Shown: in pieces, positions 8,475 to 16,805 of the stretch
Layout: every line of letters begins with the position of its first letter
How positions within the stretch are numbered: position 1 is the first letter of the stretch
Program-made: the position numbers and the translations under genes
Notes under the pieces: model-generated
What the model saw: only the letters and a program-made list of their open reading frames with translations
The model's database searches: none
Told to the model about the DNA's origin: nothing
Source of the DNA: Hellea balneolensis DSM 19091
GTDB taxonomy: Bacteria; Pseudomonadota; Alphaproteobacteria; Caulobacterales; Maricaulaceae
DNA: 64,000 nt
Direction of reading: 5' to 3'
Assembly: GCF_000428525.1 (NCBI RefSeq)
Contig: NZ_AUAC01000002.1
Location: 62,001 to 126,000, forward strand

Positions 8475-9603
8475 TAAGGGCCTGTTCTATATCGTTTTTT
8501 AAGTCTTCCATGGCTTCCAAGCCGCAGGCAAAACGAACCAACGGCCCGCCTAAGGACGCGCTTACACTTCGTTTTAATTGAGGATCACAATGAATTGCCA
8601 AGCTTTCAAACCCGCCGTAAGAGTACCCAATTCCAAAAAGCTTGAGCGCATTTATAAAGGCTAAAATATCTGTCTCGTGACAAGGTTTCATAACAACGCT
8701 AAAGATACAGCCCCCGCCTGTGAAATCGCGTTTCCAGAAGGCATGATCGGGATGGGTCTCATGTGCAGGGTGTAGAACTTGCTGTACTTTGGAGTGCGTA
8801 CCTAGCCAATTCGCTAAGGCTAAACTGGTGGCTTCTTGCTGGCGAAATCTTGGCACAACTGTTCGAAAGCCGCGCAATATTTGATAAACATCATCCGGAG
8901 AACAAGCATTACCAAGATGTTTGGCTGTTAATGCCACTTGCTTGGCGAGCTTCTCTGTACGGCTCACCGCCGCGCCGCTCATTATGTCGCTATGACCTCC
9001 AAAATACTTAGTCGCGGCATGGCAGCTTATATCAACGCCAAGCTTGAGAGGGTTTAGCGATAATCCAGCGGACCATGTATTATCTATAATTGTCGTGACG
9101 CCATGCGCTTGTGCGGCTTTGGTAATGGCGGGAATATCCTGAATTTCAAAGGTGAGGGAGCCAGGGCTTTCCATTATGATGACTGACGTGTTGGGGCGAA
9201 GTAGGTTTTCAATATCTGCGCCTATGCGAGGATTATACATCTCCGTCTCAATACCCATTTTTTTCAAGTGACCGTCGCAAAAATATCGTGTTGGGCCATA
9301 AGATGAATCTGTCAGCAGAATATGATCGCCTGTCTTGATTTGGGAAAGTATGGGGTAGGTACAGGCCGCGAGGCCTGAGGGAAATAAAGAGGTGCCTGCG
9401 CCGCCTTCCAGAAGGTTGAAAGCCTCTTTTAAGGTATCATGAACGGCGCTGCCATGCCGCCCATAACCGCGTATATCAGAGCGGTATAAATCCTCGGCTC
9501 TGTCAAATAGTAATGTCGAAGCACGTGTTATGTCTGGATTAACGGCTGTGCCCATTCCTGCTTTCGGGCGTGAAATATGCGTAAAGTGTGTTTCTTTTTC
9601 CAT
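8461..9603 (-). CDS. metC: Cystathionine beta-lyase MetC
   Basis: PLP enzyme of the Cys/Met metabolism family. It converts cystathionine to homocysteine, pyruvate and ammonia in methionine synthesis. Its 380 residues show RGYGRHGSAVHDTLKEA near residue 45, LFPSGLAA, the DNTWSAGL segment with the PLP-contacting Asp, and the Schiff-base lysine in SCHAATKYFGGHSDIMSG (about residue 199). Wording of these motifs fits MetC better than MetB or MetZ. It starts 1 nt after the sseA stop on the same strand, so it belongs to the cysK-sseA-metC operon. Cysteine desulfhydrase side activity is common in this family. Confidence 0.9.
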   Translation of the reverse strand: MEKETHFTHISRPKAGMGTAVNPDITRASTLLFDRAEDLYRSDIRGYGRHGSAVHDTLKEAFNLLEGGAGTSLFPSGLAACTYPILSQIKTGDHILLTDSSYGPTRYFCDGHLKKMGIETEMYNPRIGADIENLLRPNTSVIIMESPGSLTFEIQDIPAITKAAQAHGVTTIIDNTWSAGLSLNPLKLGVDISCHAATKYFGGHSDIMSGAAVSRTEKLAKQVALTAKHLGNACSPDDVYQILRGFRTVVPRFRQQEATSLALANWLGTHSKVQQVLHPAHETHPDHAFWKRDFTGGGCIFSVVMKPCHETDILAFINALKLFGIGYSYGGFESLAIHCDPQLKRSVSASLGGPLVRFACGLEAMEDLKNDIEQALNEIS

Positions 9604-9604
9604 C

Positions 9605-10423
9605 TTAAATCTCTATCGGGGCATCGCTTGCACCCCATTCTGCCCATGAACCGTCATATAAACTTATCTCTTTCGCCCCCAAGGAGTGAAGAACAAAAGC
9701 AACTCCGGCGGCTGTAATGCCGGACCCACAGCTCGTGATAATAGGCTTTTCTAAGTTAATCCCAGCTTGGCCTACAATAGTCGCAAGCTCGTGTATGGGT
9801 TTAAAAAAACCGTCACTTGTTTTTAAAGTGCCAAATGGAAGAGAAAAACTTCCGGGTATGCGGCCTGAACGTAAACCTTCTCGCGGTTCCGGGCTTGTGC
9901 CTAGGAAACGGCCTGATGGGCGAGCGTCTACGATTTGAATCTCTGTACCTATGGCAGATAGCAGACAGTTTTTATCTGTAACTTCTATATGTGGAACACC
10001 TGTTTTAAATTCACTTTTATTCTGTGGTTCTAATGGAGACTTGTGGATGATATGATCTGCTTTAATCCAAGCCGGCAATCCGCCATCCAATATAGAAACC
10101 CTGCTGTGTCCGAAAGTCATGAATGTCCACCAGACACGCGGACTGGAAAACAGGCCATGGCGGTCATAACAAATGACATGGTCTGAGTTATTAATGCCTA
10201 TATTCGAGACACCTGCGGCAAAGTTTTTAGCGGAAGGCAACATATGTTTCATATCACTTTTAAGATCAGCTATAGCGTCAATGTCAAATATCTGGGCGCC
10301 CGGAATGAAACCCATGGCCAAGCTTTGAGCCTCGTTAGGAAGTACCCATGTCCCATCAAGTATTTTTATATCTTTACGAGACAGATTATCAGCAAGCCAG
10401 TCTGCAGTAACTAGCAAATCCAT
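9605..10423 (-). CDS. sseA: 3-mercaptopyruvate/thiosulfate sulfurtransferase
   Basis: Two-domain rhodanese of 272 residues. The first, inactive rhodanese domain spans about 5-135 and the second about 160-270. The catalytic loop CGSGITA (Cys about 232) resembles the CGSGVTA loop of 3-mercaptopyruvate sulfurtransferases rather than the CRKG type of thiosulfate sulfurtransferases. It transfers sulfane sulfur from 3-mercaptopyruvate to thiol or cyanide acceptors in the cytoplasm. Its start overlaps the end of cysK by 13 nt, so the two are translationally coupled and cysteine metabolism is the likely setting. Confidence 0.9.
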   Translation of the reverse strand: MDLLVTADWLADNLSRKDIKILDGTWVLPNEAQSLAMGFIPGAQIFDIDAIADLKSDMKHMLPSAKNFAAGVSNIGINNSDHVICYDRHGLFSSPRVWWTFMTFGHSRVSILDGGLPAWIKADHIIHKSPLEPQNKSEFKTGVPHIEVTDKNCLLSAIGTEIQIVDARPSGRFLGTSPEPREGLRSGRIPGSFSLPFGTLKTSDGFFKPIHELATIVGQAGINLEKPIITSCGSGITAAGVAFVLHSLGAKEISLYDGSWAEWGASDAPIEI

Positions 10424-11406
10424 GGCGGAACCGGCAGCCCTTTTTCTCGCAAGAATTCAGGGTTGTAAACTTTGGATTGATAACGCTGTCCGTAGTCACA
10501 AAGAATAGTGACAATGGTATGTCCCGGACCCATTTCGCGCGCCATTCGAATAGCGCCCGCAATGTTGATTCCTGAAGATCCACCCAAACAAATTCCTTCA
10601 AGCTGGTTGAGTTCAAATATTACCTCGAGAGCTTCTTTGTCGGACACTTGGTAAGCCTTATCGACAATGATATCCTTCAGATTCTCTGTTATGCGACCTT
10701 GCCCAATACCTTCAGTAATTGATCCGCCTTCGGCTTTGAGTGTACCGTCACTGAAGTAACTGAACATTTTAGAGCCAAATGGATCCGCAACGCCGATTTG
10801 TATTTTAGGATTGCGCGCTTTGAGTGCCAATGAGACGCCGCCCAGGGTTCCGCCGGACCCGACAGCGCAAATAAACCCATCGACTTTGCCGTCGGTTTGC
10901 TCAAATATCTCCGGACCAGTTGTTTGAACATGAGCATCACGATTGGCTGTATTGTCAAATTGATTCGCCCAAATTGCACTGGGTGTCTCTTGGGCAAGGC
11001 GTTCGGAATAATGCACATAGTTGTTGGGATTTGCATAAGGCACGGCATCAACCTCAATCAGCTCAGCTCCGAGTAATTTAACGGCATCTTTCTTTTCCTG
11101 GCTTTGGGTGCGCGGCATAACAATTTTACAGCGGTAGCCTAAGGTAGAGCAAACCATAGCAAGGCCAATACCCGTGTTGCCAGCCGTGCCTTCGACGACA
11201 ACGCCGCCGGGTTGTAGGGACCCATCCGCCTCAGCAGCGCGAATAATACCTAGCGCAGCGCGGTCTTTGACGGATTGCCCAGGGTTCAGGAACTCGGCTT
11301 TACCCAATATTTCACATCCTGTTAGCTTAGACGCTTCGTTTAAGCGTAAGAGCGGTGTATTGCCGATGAGGTCGAGTACGGATGTTGCAGCCACTTTAGT
11401 CTCCAT
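10411..11406 (-). CDS. cysK: Cysteine synthase (O-acetylserine sulfhydrylase)
   Basis: Fold-type II PLP enzyme that makes cysteine from O-acetylserine and sulfide. The 331 residues show the N-terminal IGNTPLLRLN, the PLP lysine in NPGQSVKDRAAL (about residue 47), the substrate loop EGTAGNTGIGLAM and the phosphate-binding CAVGSGGTLGGVS. Length and spacing fit the CysK-like branch widespread in alphaproteobacteria. Cystathionine beta-synthase is a less likely alternative. It is the first gene of a minus-strand unit with sseA and metC and is divergent from kdsA across a 127-nt intergenic region. Confidence 0.9.
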   Translation of the reverse strand: METKVAATSVLDLIGNTPLLRLNEASKLTGCEILGKAEFLNPGQSVKDRAALGIIRAAEADGSLQPGGVVVEGTAGNTGIGLAMVCSTLGYRCKIVMPRTQSQEKKDAVKLLGAELIEVDAVPYANPNNYVHYSERLAQETPSAIWANQFDNTANRDAHVQTTGPEIFEQTDGKVDGFICAVGSGGTLGGVSLALKARNPKIQIGVADPFGSKMFSYFSDGTLKAEGGSITEGIGQGRITENLKDIIVDKAYQVSDKEALEVIFELNQLEGICLGGSSGINIAGAIRMAREMGPGHTIVTILCDYGQRYQSKVYNPEFLREKGLPVPPWIC

Positions 11407-11533
11407 TAGTCTTTGTAGTGAGGCTAATGGTTAGAAATTATATCGCAACATAATTTGAGCGTTGCAGTGTGAAATAGCGTGTTTTTTCTGTTACAACTAT
11501 GTTAGTGCGCAGAAAACTCAAGGACTGCATGAT

Positions 11534-12403
11534 ATGACTAAAGCCAATGCCACAATTTCTATGCCTCTTCCGGGTGGCGGTACTTATGAAATTGGCAATG
11601 ATAAGCCTTTAACGATCCTTGCAGGGCCCTGCGCTATGGAAAATCGTGATCATGCTTTGATGACGGCTGAACGCCTTAAGAAAATTGGCGAAAATGTCGG
11701 CCTGAATATTGTTTATAAATCTTCATATGACAAAGCAAACCGGACAAGCATCCATTCGCCTCGCGGCATAGGTCTTGAAAAAGCTCTCCCGATATTTGAA
11801 GAAATACGCGAACAGATAGGTTTGCCCTGTTTGACAGATACGCACACGGCTGAGCAAGCTGAAGCCGTTGGCAGCGTCGTTGATATGCTTCAAATACCCG
11901 CCTTTCTGTGTCGTCAGACCGATTTACTAGTAGCGGCGGCCAAAACGGGCAAAGTCATCAATGTCAAAAAGGGACAGTTTCTTGCGCCGGAAGATATGGG
12001 TAATGTTCTCAATAAAGTGGTTGAGGGCGGAAACCCTAATGTTATGGCGTGTGAGCGCGGTGCAAGCTTTGGTTATAACACCCTTGTGACGGATTTTCGC
12101 GGGATCAGTACTATGAAAACCTTTGGATCGCCCGTTGTCTTTGACGCGACTCATTCTGTTCAGCAGCCGGGGGGACAAGGCGCGACCAGTGGGGGACGCC
12201 GCGAATTTGTCCCGACATTGGCACGTGCGGCGGCGTCAATTGGTGTCGCGGCAATTTTCATGGAAACACATCCAGAACCCTCAAAAGCTCCATCCGATGG
12301 GCCTAATATGATACCCATGGATCAGTTCGAAGAATTGCTACAAGATATAAAGCGTTTTGATCAGTTATCGAAGCAATATCCGCTTAGTCCTTTATCGGCG
12401 TAA
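11534..12403 (+). CDS. kdsA: 3-deoxy-8-phosphooctulonate synthase KdsA
   Basis: Condenses arabinose-5-phosphate with phosphoenolpyruvate to Kdo-8-phosphate, the first committed step toward lipopolysaccharide Kdo. Signatures are LAGPCAMENRDHA, YKSSYDKANRTSIHSPRG, the DTHTAEQA motif, CERGASFGYNTLVTDFRG, FDATHSVQQPGGQGATSGGRREFVP and METHPEPSKAPSDGPN. The frame extends upstream to 11462, but the ATG at 11534 begins the conserved protein (289 residues) and has AAGGA at 11519-11523. The 3' end overlaps the convergent DUF3089 gene by 20 nt. Confidence 0.95.
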   Translation: MTKANATISMPLPGGGTYEIGNDKPLTILAGPCAMENRDHALMTAERLKKIGENVGLNIVYKSSYDKANRTSIHSPRGIGLEKALPIFEEIREQIGLPCLTDTHTAEQAEAVGSVVDMLQIPAFLCRQTDLLVAAAKTGKVINVKKGQFLAPEDMGNVLNKVVEGGNPNVMACERGASFGYNTLVTDFRGISTMKTFGSPVVFDATHSVQQPGGQGATSGGRREFVPTLARAAASIGVAAIFMETHPEPSKAPSDGPNMIPMDQFEELLQDIKRFDQLSKQYPLSPLSA

Positions 12404-13583
12404 CCGGACTTTCTTTAATCTCAATGACTTCAAATTCATCAAGCTTAGCGGCGCGGCGCGGTAGGGTGCCATTCTCTAACAGGCTTTGAACGCGCTTTTC
12501 AGCATTAACGCGCAGGTCCTCATAAAATAAATTAGATGGCAAAGTTCTAAACTTTCCTCCGACCTTTAAGGGTCTACGAAGCGAGCGCGTCTTGGGCTTG
12601 TCAACGAAAAGTATTCCGTCTTCACATTGTGCCCCGACTTGTTTTTTCATCGCGGCCGGCTTCATATCAGGATCAAGCCCCTCAGCAGCGACGCCGCCCA
12701 AATGAAGACGCTGCGGCGCGTAATCTTCGGACCTGTTCCATAGAAGAGGATTATTACAGAGCAGACGTCGGCCTTCTACTGAGACGTAATCATTGCCATC
12801 ATGCACCAAAAGGCGTGAGACAAAACGCTTCGCTATAACGTCATCACCCGGCATGAACGCCCCAAAGGCATTTATGCAATTTGTGTCATCAGGTCTTTCG
12901 CAAGGCAACAAACCATTCAAAGTGGTTTCAAAAAGATCAAGTGGAAGCGGATAGTCGATAACATAAGCAGCTGCCAGACGCGCTTTCAGCTCACCCTGAA
13001 AGAAATCCGCTAAGAGACGCTGCACGTGACTCGCGCCTTGATTATGACCGACGAGAACAATGGGGCGTTCGGGTGGAGAGCTTTTGAGGAACACCTCAAA
13101 GGCGCGCTTGACATCTTGATAGGCAAAATTCTGTGCTTTGCGGGCATCTTCTCTGGCCGTCATAAAGCTGTAGAGTGATGCCTGGCGATAATAAGGCGCG
13201 AAAAGACGGCCCGCACTACCATAAGGTGCGACATAATTAGGCCGTACAATACGCTGTAATTTACTTTTACGTTTCAGATCATCTGATCTCAAAACCCAAT
13301 GTTTTCCGCCGCGATAAACACTTGGAACGACCACAAAAACATCACCAGCACTTGGATGATTGAATGGATCTTGGGTTAGATCAGGTTGCGCGAGCCAGGC
13401 CTCGGCGGTGCTGTAATCGGGCGCTATGGGTTTGGTATAAGTTTGAAAAGGCTGTCGTGGGTCTTGGATAGTTTGAAATATGTCATCGCGGTAAAGATAT
13501 ATGACAGCGAGACTCATGAGGAATACAATTAACCCCAATAAGAGAAAAGGCTTCTCAATCTTTATTTTGCCGTTTTTGGTCAT
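12384..13583 (-). CDS. DUF3089 hydrolase-fold membrane protein, nucleophile Ser replaced
   Basis: Single-pass membrane protein (hydrophobic segment about 12-31) with a DUF3089 alpha/beta-hydrolase-like domain over roughly residues 60-340. DUF3089 features include DVFVVVPSVYRGG, the AYQDVKRAFEVFL helix and the nucleophile-elbow segment IVLVGHNQGASHVQRLL at about 175-191. In this elbow, where relatives read GHSQG, the residue is Asn (codon AAT on the minus strand). The standard nucleophile is therefore missing and the protein may not be an active hydrolase. Function is unknown. The gene overlaps kdsA by 20 nt at its 3' end and is divergent from the DUF502 gene. The C-terminal 60 residues are rich in charged residues and look non-conserved. 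Confidence 0.82.
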   Translation of the reverse strand: MTKNGKIKIEKPFLLLGLIVFLMSLAVIYLYRDDIFQTIQDPRQPFQTYTKPIAPDYSTAEAWLAQPDLTQDPFNHPSAGDVFVVVPSVYRGGKHWVLRSDDLKRKSKLQRIVRPNYVAPYGSAGRLFAPYYRQASLYSFMTAREDARKAQNFAYQDVKRAFEVFLKSSPPERPIVLVGHNQGASHVQRLLADFFQGELKARLAAAYVIDYPLPLDLFETTLNGLLPCERPDDTNCINAFGAFMPGDDVIAKRFVSRLLVHDGNDYVSVEGRRLLCNNPLLWNRSEDYAPQRLHLGGVAAEGLDPDMKPAAMKKQVGAQCEDGILFVDKPKTRSLRRPLKVGGKFRTLPSNLFYEDLRVNAEKRVQSLLENGTLPRRAAKLDEFEVIEIKESPVTPIKD

Positions 13584-13666
13584 ATCATCGCCAATAATTA
13601 TATTTTATAGCTAAGGATATTCGTGCGTTTCGTATAGGGTGGAAAGCCGCCCATGACGTGTTTTTA

Positions 13667-14413
13667 ATGGATCAGCCCATGACCGATGAAGAGTTTGAAG
13701 CCGCCAAGCGTGAGAGTACATCTCGCTTTAAATTAGTGCGTTGGATCAGGAACCGCTTTTTTACAGGGGTGATTATTGCCCTGCCTGTAATTGCAACAGT
13801 CATAGGCGTTTCGTGGATTGTGCAAAAAATAGACAATAACGTCCTGAAATTTCTGCCAGGTATTATAAACCCGAAGACCTATTTGGGATTTGACATTCCG
13901 GGGTTGGGCCTCATTATTTCGATTGTACTTCTTTTCTTATTGGGGGTTATCGCCTCCAACTTTATTGGAAATTCTGTTATTAAAGCTGGAGAGCGGCTTT
14001 TGGCACGTGTGCCTGTGGTATCACCCGTTTATAATGCTCTCAAGCAAATCGTTACGACTGTGGCTCAACAAAAAGACCGTGCGTTTCGAGATGTATGCTT
14101 GCTCGAATATCCGCGTAAAGGGCTTTATGCGGTTGGCTTCGTCACTGCAGATTTGTCAGGTGCTCCTGCGGAAAAACTCCCCAAAGGCTATGTCTGTGTA
14201 TTTGTACCCACTACGCCAAACCCAACCTCAGGCTTTTTACTTTTTGTCAAAGAAACAGATATTCAAATTCTGGATATGACGCCGGAGGAGGGAGCTAAGA
14301 TGATTATTTCAGGGGGTATGGTGTCATCAAACGAGGCTCTCTATGCAGATGATCCTGAAATGCAAAAGCTTTTAGCAAAACAAGGCAAGCTGAAAGTCAC
14401 CCCGCCTTCATAA
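13667..14413 (+). CDS. DUF502 family membrane protein
   Basis: Inner-membrane protein of the DUF502 family (function not established). Two transmembrane segments are evident, FFTGVIIALPVIATVIGVSWIV and a second over GLIISIVLLFLLGVIASNFIG. The family core follows with RVPVVSPVYNALKQIVTTV, VCLLEYPRKGLYAVGFVT, VCVFVPTTPNPTSGFLLFV and IISGGMVS. Several starts are possible: a GTG at 13658, this ATG and an ATG at 13679. None has a convincing Shine-Dalgarno sequence, so the exact N-terminus is open. The 3' end overlaps convergent recG by 17 nt. Confidence 0.9.
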   Translation: MDQPMTDEEFEAAKRESTSRFKLVRWIRNRFFTGVIIALPVIATVIGVSWIVQKIDNNVLKFLPGIINPKTYLGFDIPGLGLIISIVLLFLLGVIASNFIGNSVIKAGERLLARVPVVSPVYNALKQIVTTVAQQKDRAFRDVCLLEYPRKGLYAVGFVTADLSGAPAEKLPKGYVCVFVPTTPNPTSGFLLFVKETDIQILDMTPEEGAKMIISGGMVSSNEALYADDPEMQKLLAKQGKLKVTPPS

Positions 14414-16478
14414 GAGCTATCCCAAAATCTTGTTCAAACAGATAGAGCAGGTTCCTAGCGGCTTTACCGCGCGGTGTTGTGAGACCAGGATCTATCTGTG
14501 AGAGTAATCTTGCGTCCTGAACAGCAGTTTCTAACAGTGATTTATGTTTATCCAAATCAGCGAGTTTGTAATTGGGAAGACCGCTTTGCCGCGCCCCTAA
14601 CAAATCGCCCGAACCGCGCAGCTCCCAATCTTTTTCAGCAATAAGGAAGCCATCTTCACTTTGCCGCATGATTTCTAGCCGAGCTTTTCCATTAACAGAA
14701 AGCGGTCCTTTATACATAAGAAGGCACGTTGATTGCTTGTCCCCGCGCCCCACGCGACCTCTTAATTGATGAAGTTGCGCCAGTCCAAAGCGCTCCGCAT
14801 GCTCTATCACCATTATCGTGGCATTTGGAGCATCAACGCCGACCTCAATGACGGTTGTGGCCACAAGGATATCATAGTCACCGCGTTTAAAGGCCTGCGA
14901 CATCGCCTCTTTATCTTGTGCGGATAAGCGCCCATGCAGCAAGCCAACGCGATCACCAAAAATAGCTGTTAATTGACGGTGGCGATCTTCGACGGATGAG
15001 AGATCAATAAGTTCGCTATCCTCCACCAAAGGACAGACCCAATAAACTTGATCCCCTTTTTTTATAGCGCGACCCACGCCGTCAATAACATCATCAAGGC
15101 GCTGCAGAGGCAATATACGCGTTTCAATCGGCTTTCGTCCCGCGGGCTTTTCGTCCAGTTTTGAGACATCTAAATCCCCATAAGCCGTAAGGGCAAGCGT
15201 TCTGGGAATAGGAGTCGCAGTCATAACCAAGAGGTCTGGATTGTATCCTTTCTCCGTAAGCTTTAAGCGGTCATGCACACCAAAACGGTGCTGTTCATCA
15301 ATAATAACAAGGCCGAGGTCTTTAAATTCGACGGACTCTTGGAACAGGGCATGGGTCCCTATAGCAACATCAATATATCCTTCTTTGAGTCCCGTCGCCA
15401 AAGCTTGACGGGGCTTGCCTTTATCGCGGCCCGTTATCGCTTCCACGGTTAGGCCGACAGGTTCCAACATAGTTTTGAGAGTTTGTGCATGTTGACGGGC
15501 TAAGATTTCAGTGGGGGCCATCATCGCAACTTGCGCGCCAGCTTCTGCCGCTTGTGCGCAAGCCATAGCGGCAACAAATGTCTTGCCGGCTCCGACATCG
15601 CCCTGAAGCAGACGTGCCATACGAAAAGGCGATGTCATATCAGCGCTTATTTCAGCAAAGGCGTGCCGCTGCGCACCTGTTGGCTCAAAGGGGGCGGCTT
15701 TGAGTAAATCATCGACATATTGGCCTGCCGCAATAAGGGGGCGCCCTTTGGCACGGCGAGTGTTTTCCCTAACCAGTGCCATGGCGAGTTGCTTGGCCAG
15801 AAGTTCATCATATGCTAACCTCAGACGCGGCGGAGCATCAACTTTAATATCAACCGGGTGTTCTGGTGCGTGAAGGCGTATTATGGCTTCATGAAAACTC
15901 GGCCAATCCTGTTGGGACAGCATGGCATCATCAAGCCATTCCGGCAGGGTCGGTAATTTTTGTAGTGCGCCCATGACAGCTTTGCGCGCCACCTTTTGAG
16001 ATAATCCTGCTGATAGCGGATAAAGCGTTTCGTAAAGCGGGAGGTCATCTGCGTTCTCAGGTGAAAGAATATAATCCGGATGCGTCATTTGCAGCTCCGC
16101 ATTAAACACCTCCGTTTTCCCAGAGATAATACGTTCTGCGCCTTCGGGGAGTACTCGCCTGAGATAGTCACCACGGGCCTTGAAAAAAGTAAGTGTCATA
16201 TCCCCTGTCTCATCAAAAACACGAATACGGTAAGGGCGATTGCGGTTGCTTGGGGCTATATGAGTGCCGACAGTCACTCTGAAAGTGCACATTTCGTCTG
16301 TTGTTGCCTCAGATATTTTGGGACTGTGACTGCGATCAATTAGGCCGTTGGGCGGGGTCAGGAGTAAGTCTTTAATGCGTGTTCCCATAGCGCGTCCCAA
16401 GGCCTCAGAGACGCGGGGCCCGACACCTTTTAACGTCGTAACATCTGCAAAAACAGGAAAGAGGGCTTGAGGGCGCAT
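14397..16478 (-). CDS. recG: ATP-dependent DNA helicase RecG
   Basis: Branched-DNA translocase that remodels stalled forks and Holliday junctions. The 693 residues contain the N-terminal wedge/OB domain (roughly 40-180), helicase motif I LLQGDVGAGKTFVAAM at about 290, motif II VIIDEQHRFGVHDR at about 393, motif III TATPIPRTLAL and motif VI QLRGRVGRG. The C-terminal RecG signature is ELRGSGDLLGARQSGLP. The start ATG lies in a 72-nt divergent region shared with sdhE, the usual neighbour in alphaproteobacteria. Confidence 0.96.
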   Translation of the reverse strand: MRPQALFPVFADVTTLKGVGPRVSEALGRAMGTRIKDLLLTPPNGLIDRSHSPKISEATTDEMCTFRVTVGTHIAPSNRNRPYRIRVFDETGDMTLTFFKARGDYLRRVLPEGAERIISGKTEVFNAELQMTHPDYILSPENADDLPLYETLYPLSAGLSQKVARKAVMGALQKLPTLPEWLDDAMLSQQDWPSFHEAIIRLHAPEHPVDIKVDAPPRLRLAYDELLAKQLAMALVRENTRRAKGRPLIAAGQYVDDLLKAAPFEPTGAQRHAFAEISADMTSPFRMARLLQGDVGAGKTFVAAMACAQAAEAGAQVAMMAPTEILARQHAQTLKTMLEPVGLTVEAITGRDKGKPRQALATGLKEGYIDVAIGTHALFQESVEFKDLGLVIIDEQHRFGVHDRLKLTEKGYNPDLLVMTATPIPRTLALTAYGDLDVSKLDEKPAGRKPIETRILPLQRLDDVIDGVGRAIKKGDQVYWVCPLVEDSELIDLSSVEDRHRQLTAIFGDRVGLLHGRLSAQDKEAMSQAFKRGDYDILVATTVIEVGVDAPNATIMVIEHAERFGLAQLHQLRGRVGRGDKQSTCLLMYKGPLSVNGKARLEIMRQSEDGFLIAEKDWELRGSGDLLGARQSGLPNYKLADLDKHKSLLETAVQDARLLSQIDPGLTTPRGKAARNLLYLFEQDFGIALMKAG

Positions 16479-16550
16479 AAATGTAATATTTCCTAAGTTT
16501 TGCGCAATCGCAAGTGACAGTCCAAACGAATATAGTTAAGGAGTGCGGCT

Positions 16551-16805
16551 ATGTTAGATGCAAGACGAAAAAGACTGGTTTATCGCGCGAATTATAGAGG
16601 CTTCAAAGAAGCTGATATGATATTGGGCGGTTTTGCCAAGGCTCATATTGAAAGCCTCACTGAGGAAGAAGTTCTCCAGTTTGAAGACCTGTTAAGCGCA
16701 AAGGATCATGATATTTATGATTGGGTTGCAGGAAAAAGTCCTGTTCCCGCTAATTATGATACGCCACTTCTGGACCGTCTGCGTAAGTTCAAACCCGTTC
16801 CCTAA
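16551..16805 (+). CDS. sdhE: Succinate dehydrogenase assembly factor SdhE (DUF339)
   Basis: 84-residue FAD assembly factor (SdhE/SDH5/YgfY family) that promotes covalent flavinylation of succinate dehydrogenase. The hallmark RGxxE motif appears as YRGFKEADMILGGF. The ESLTEEEVLQFEDLL helix and DIYDWV follow, all standard for the family. An AAGGAG sequence precedes the ATG. The stop codon is directly followed by the GTG start of mfd, so the two are translationally coupled. The sdhE-mfd pair beside recG is common in alphaproteobacteria. Confidence 0.94.
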   Translation: MLDARRKRLVYRANYRGFKEADMILGGFAKAHIESLTEEEVLQFEDLLSAKDHDIYDWVAGKSPVPANYDTPLLDRLRKFKPVP

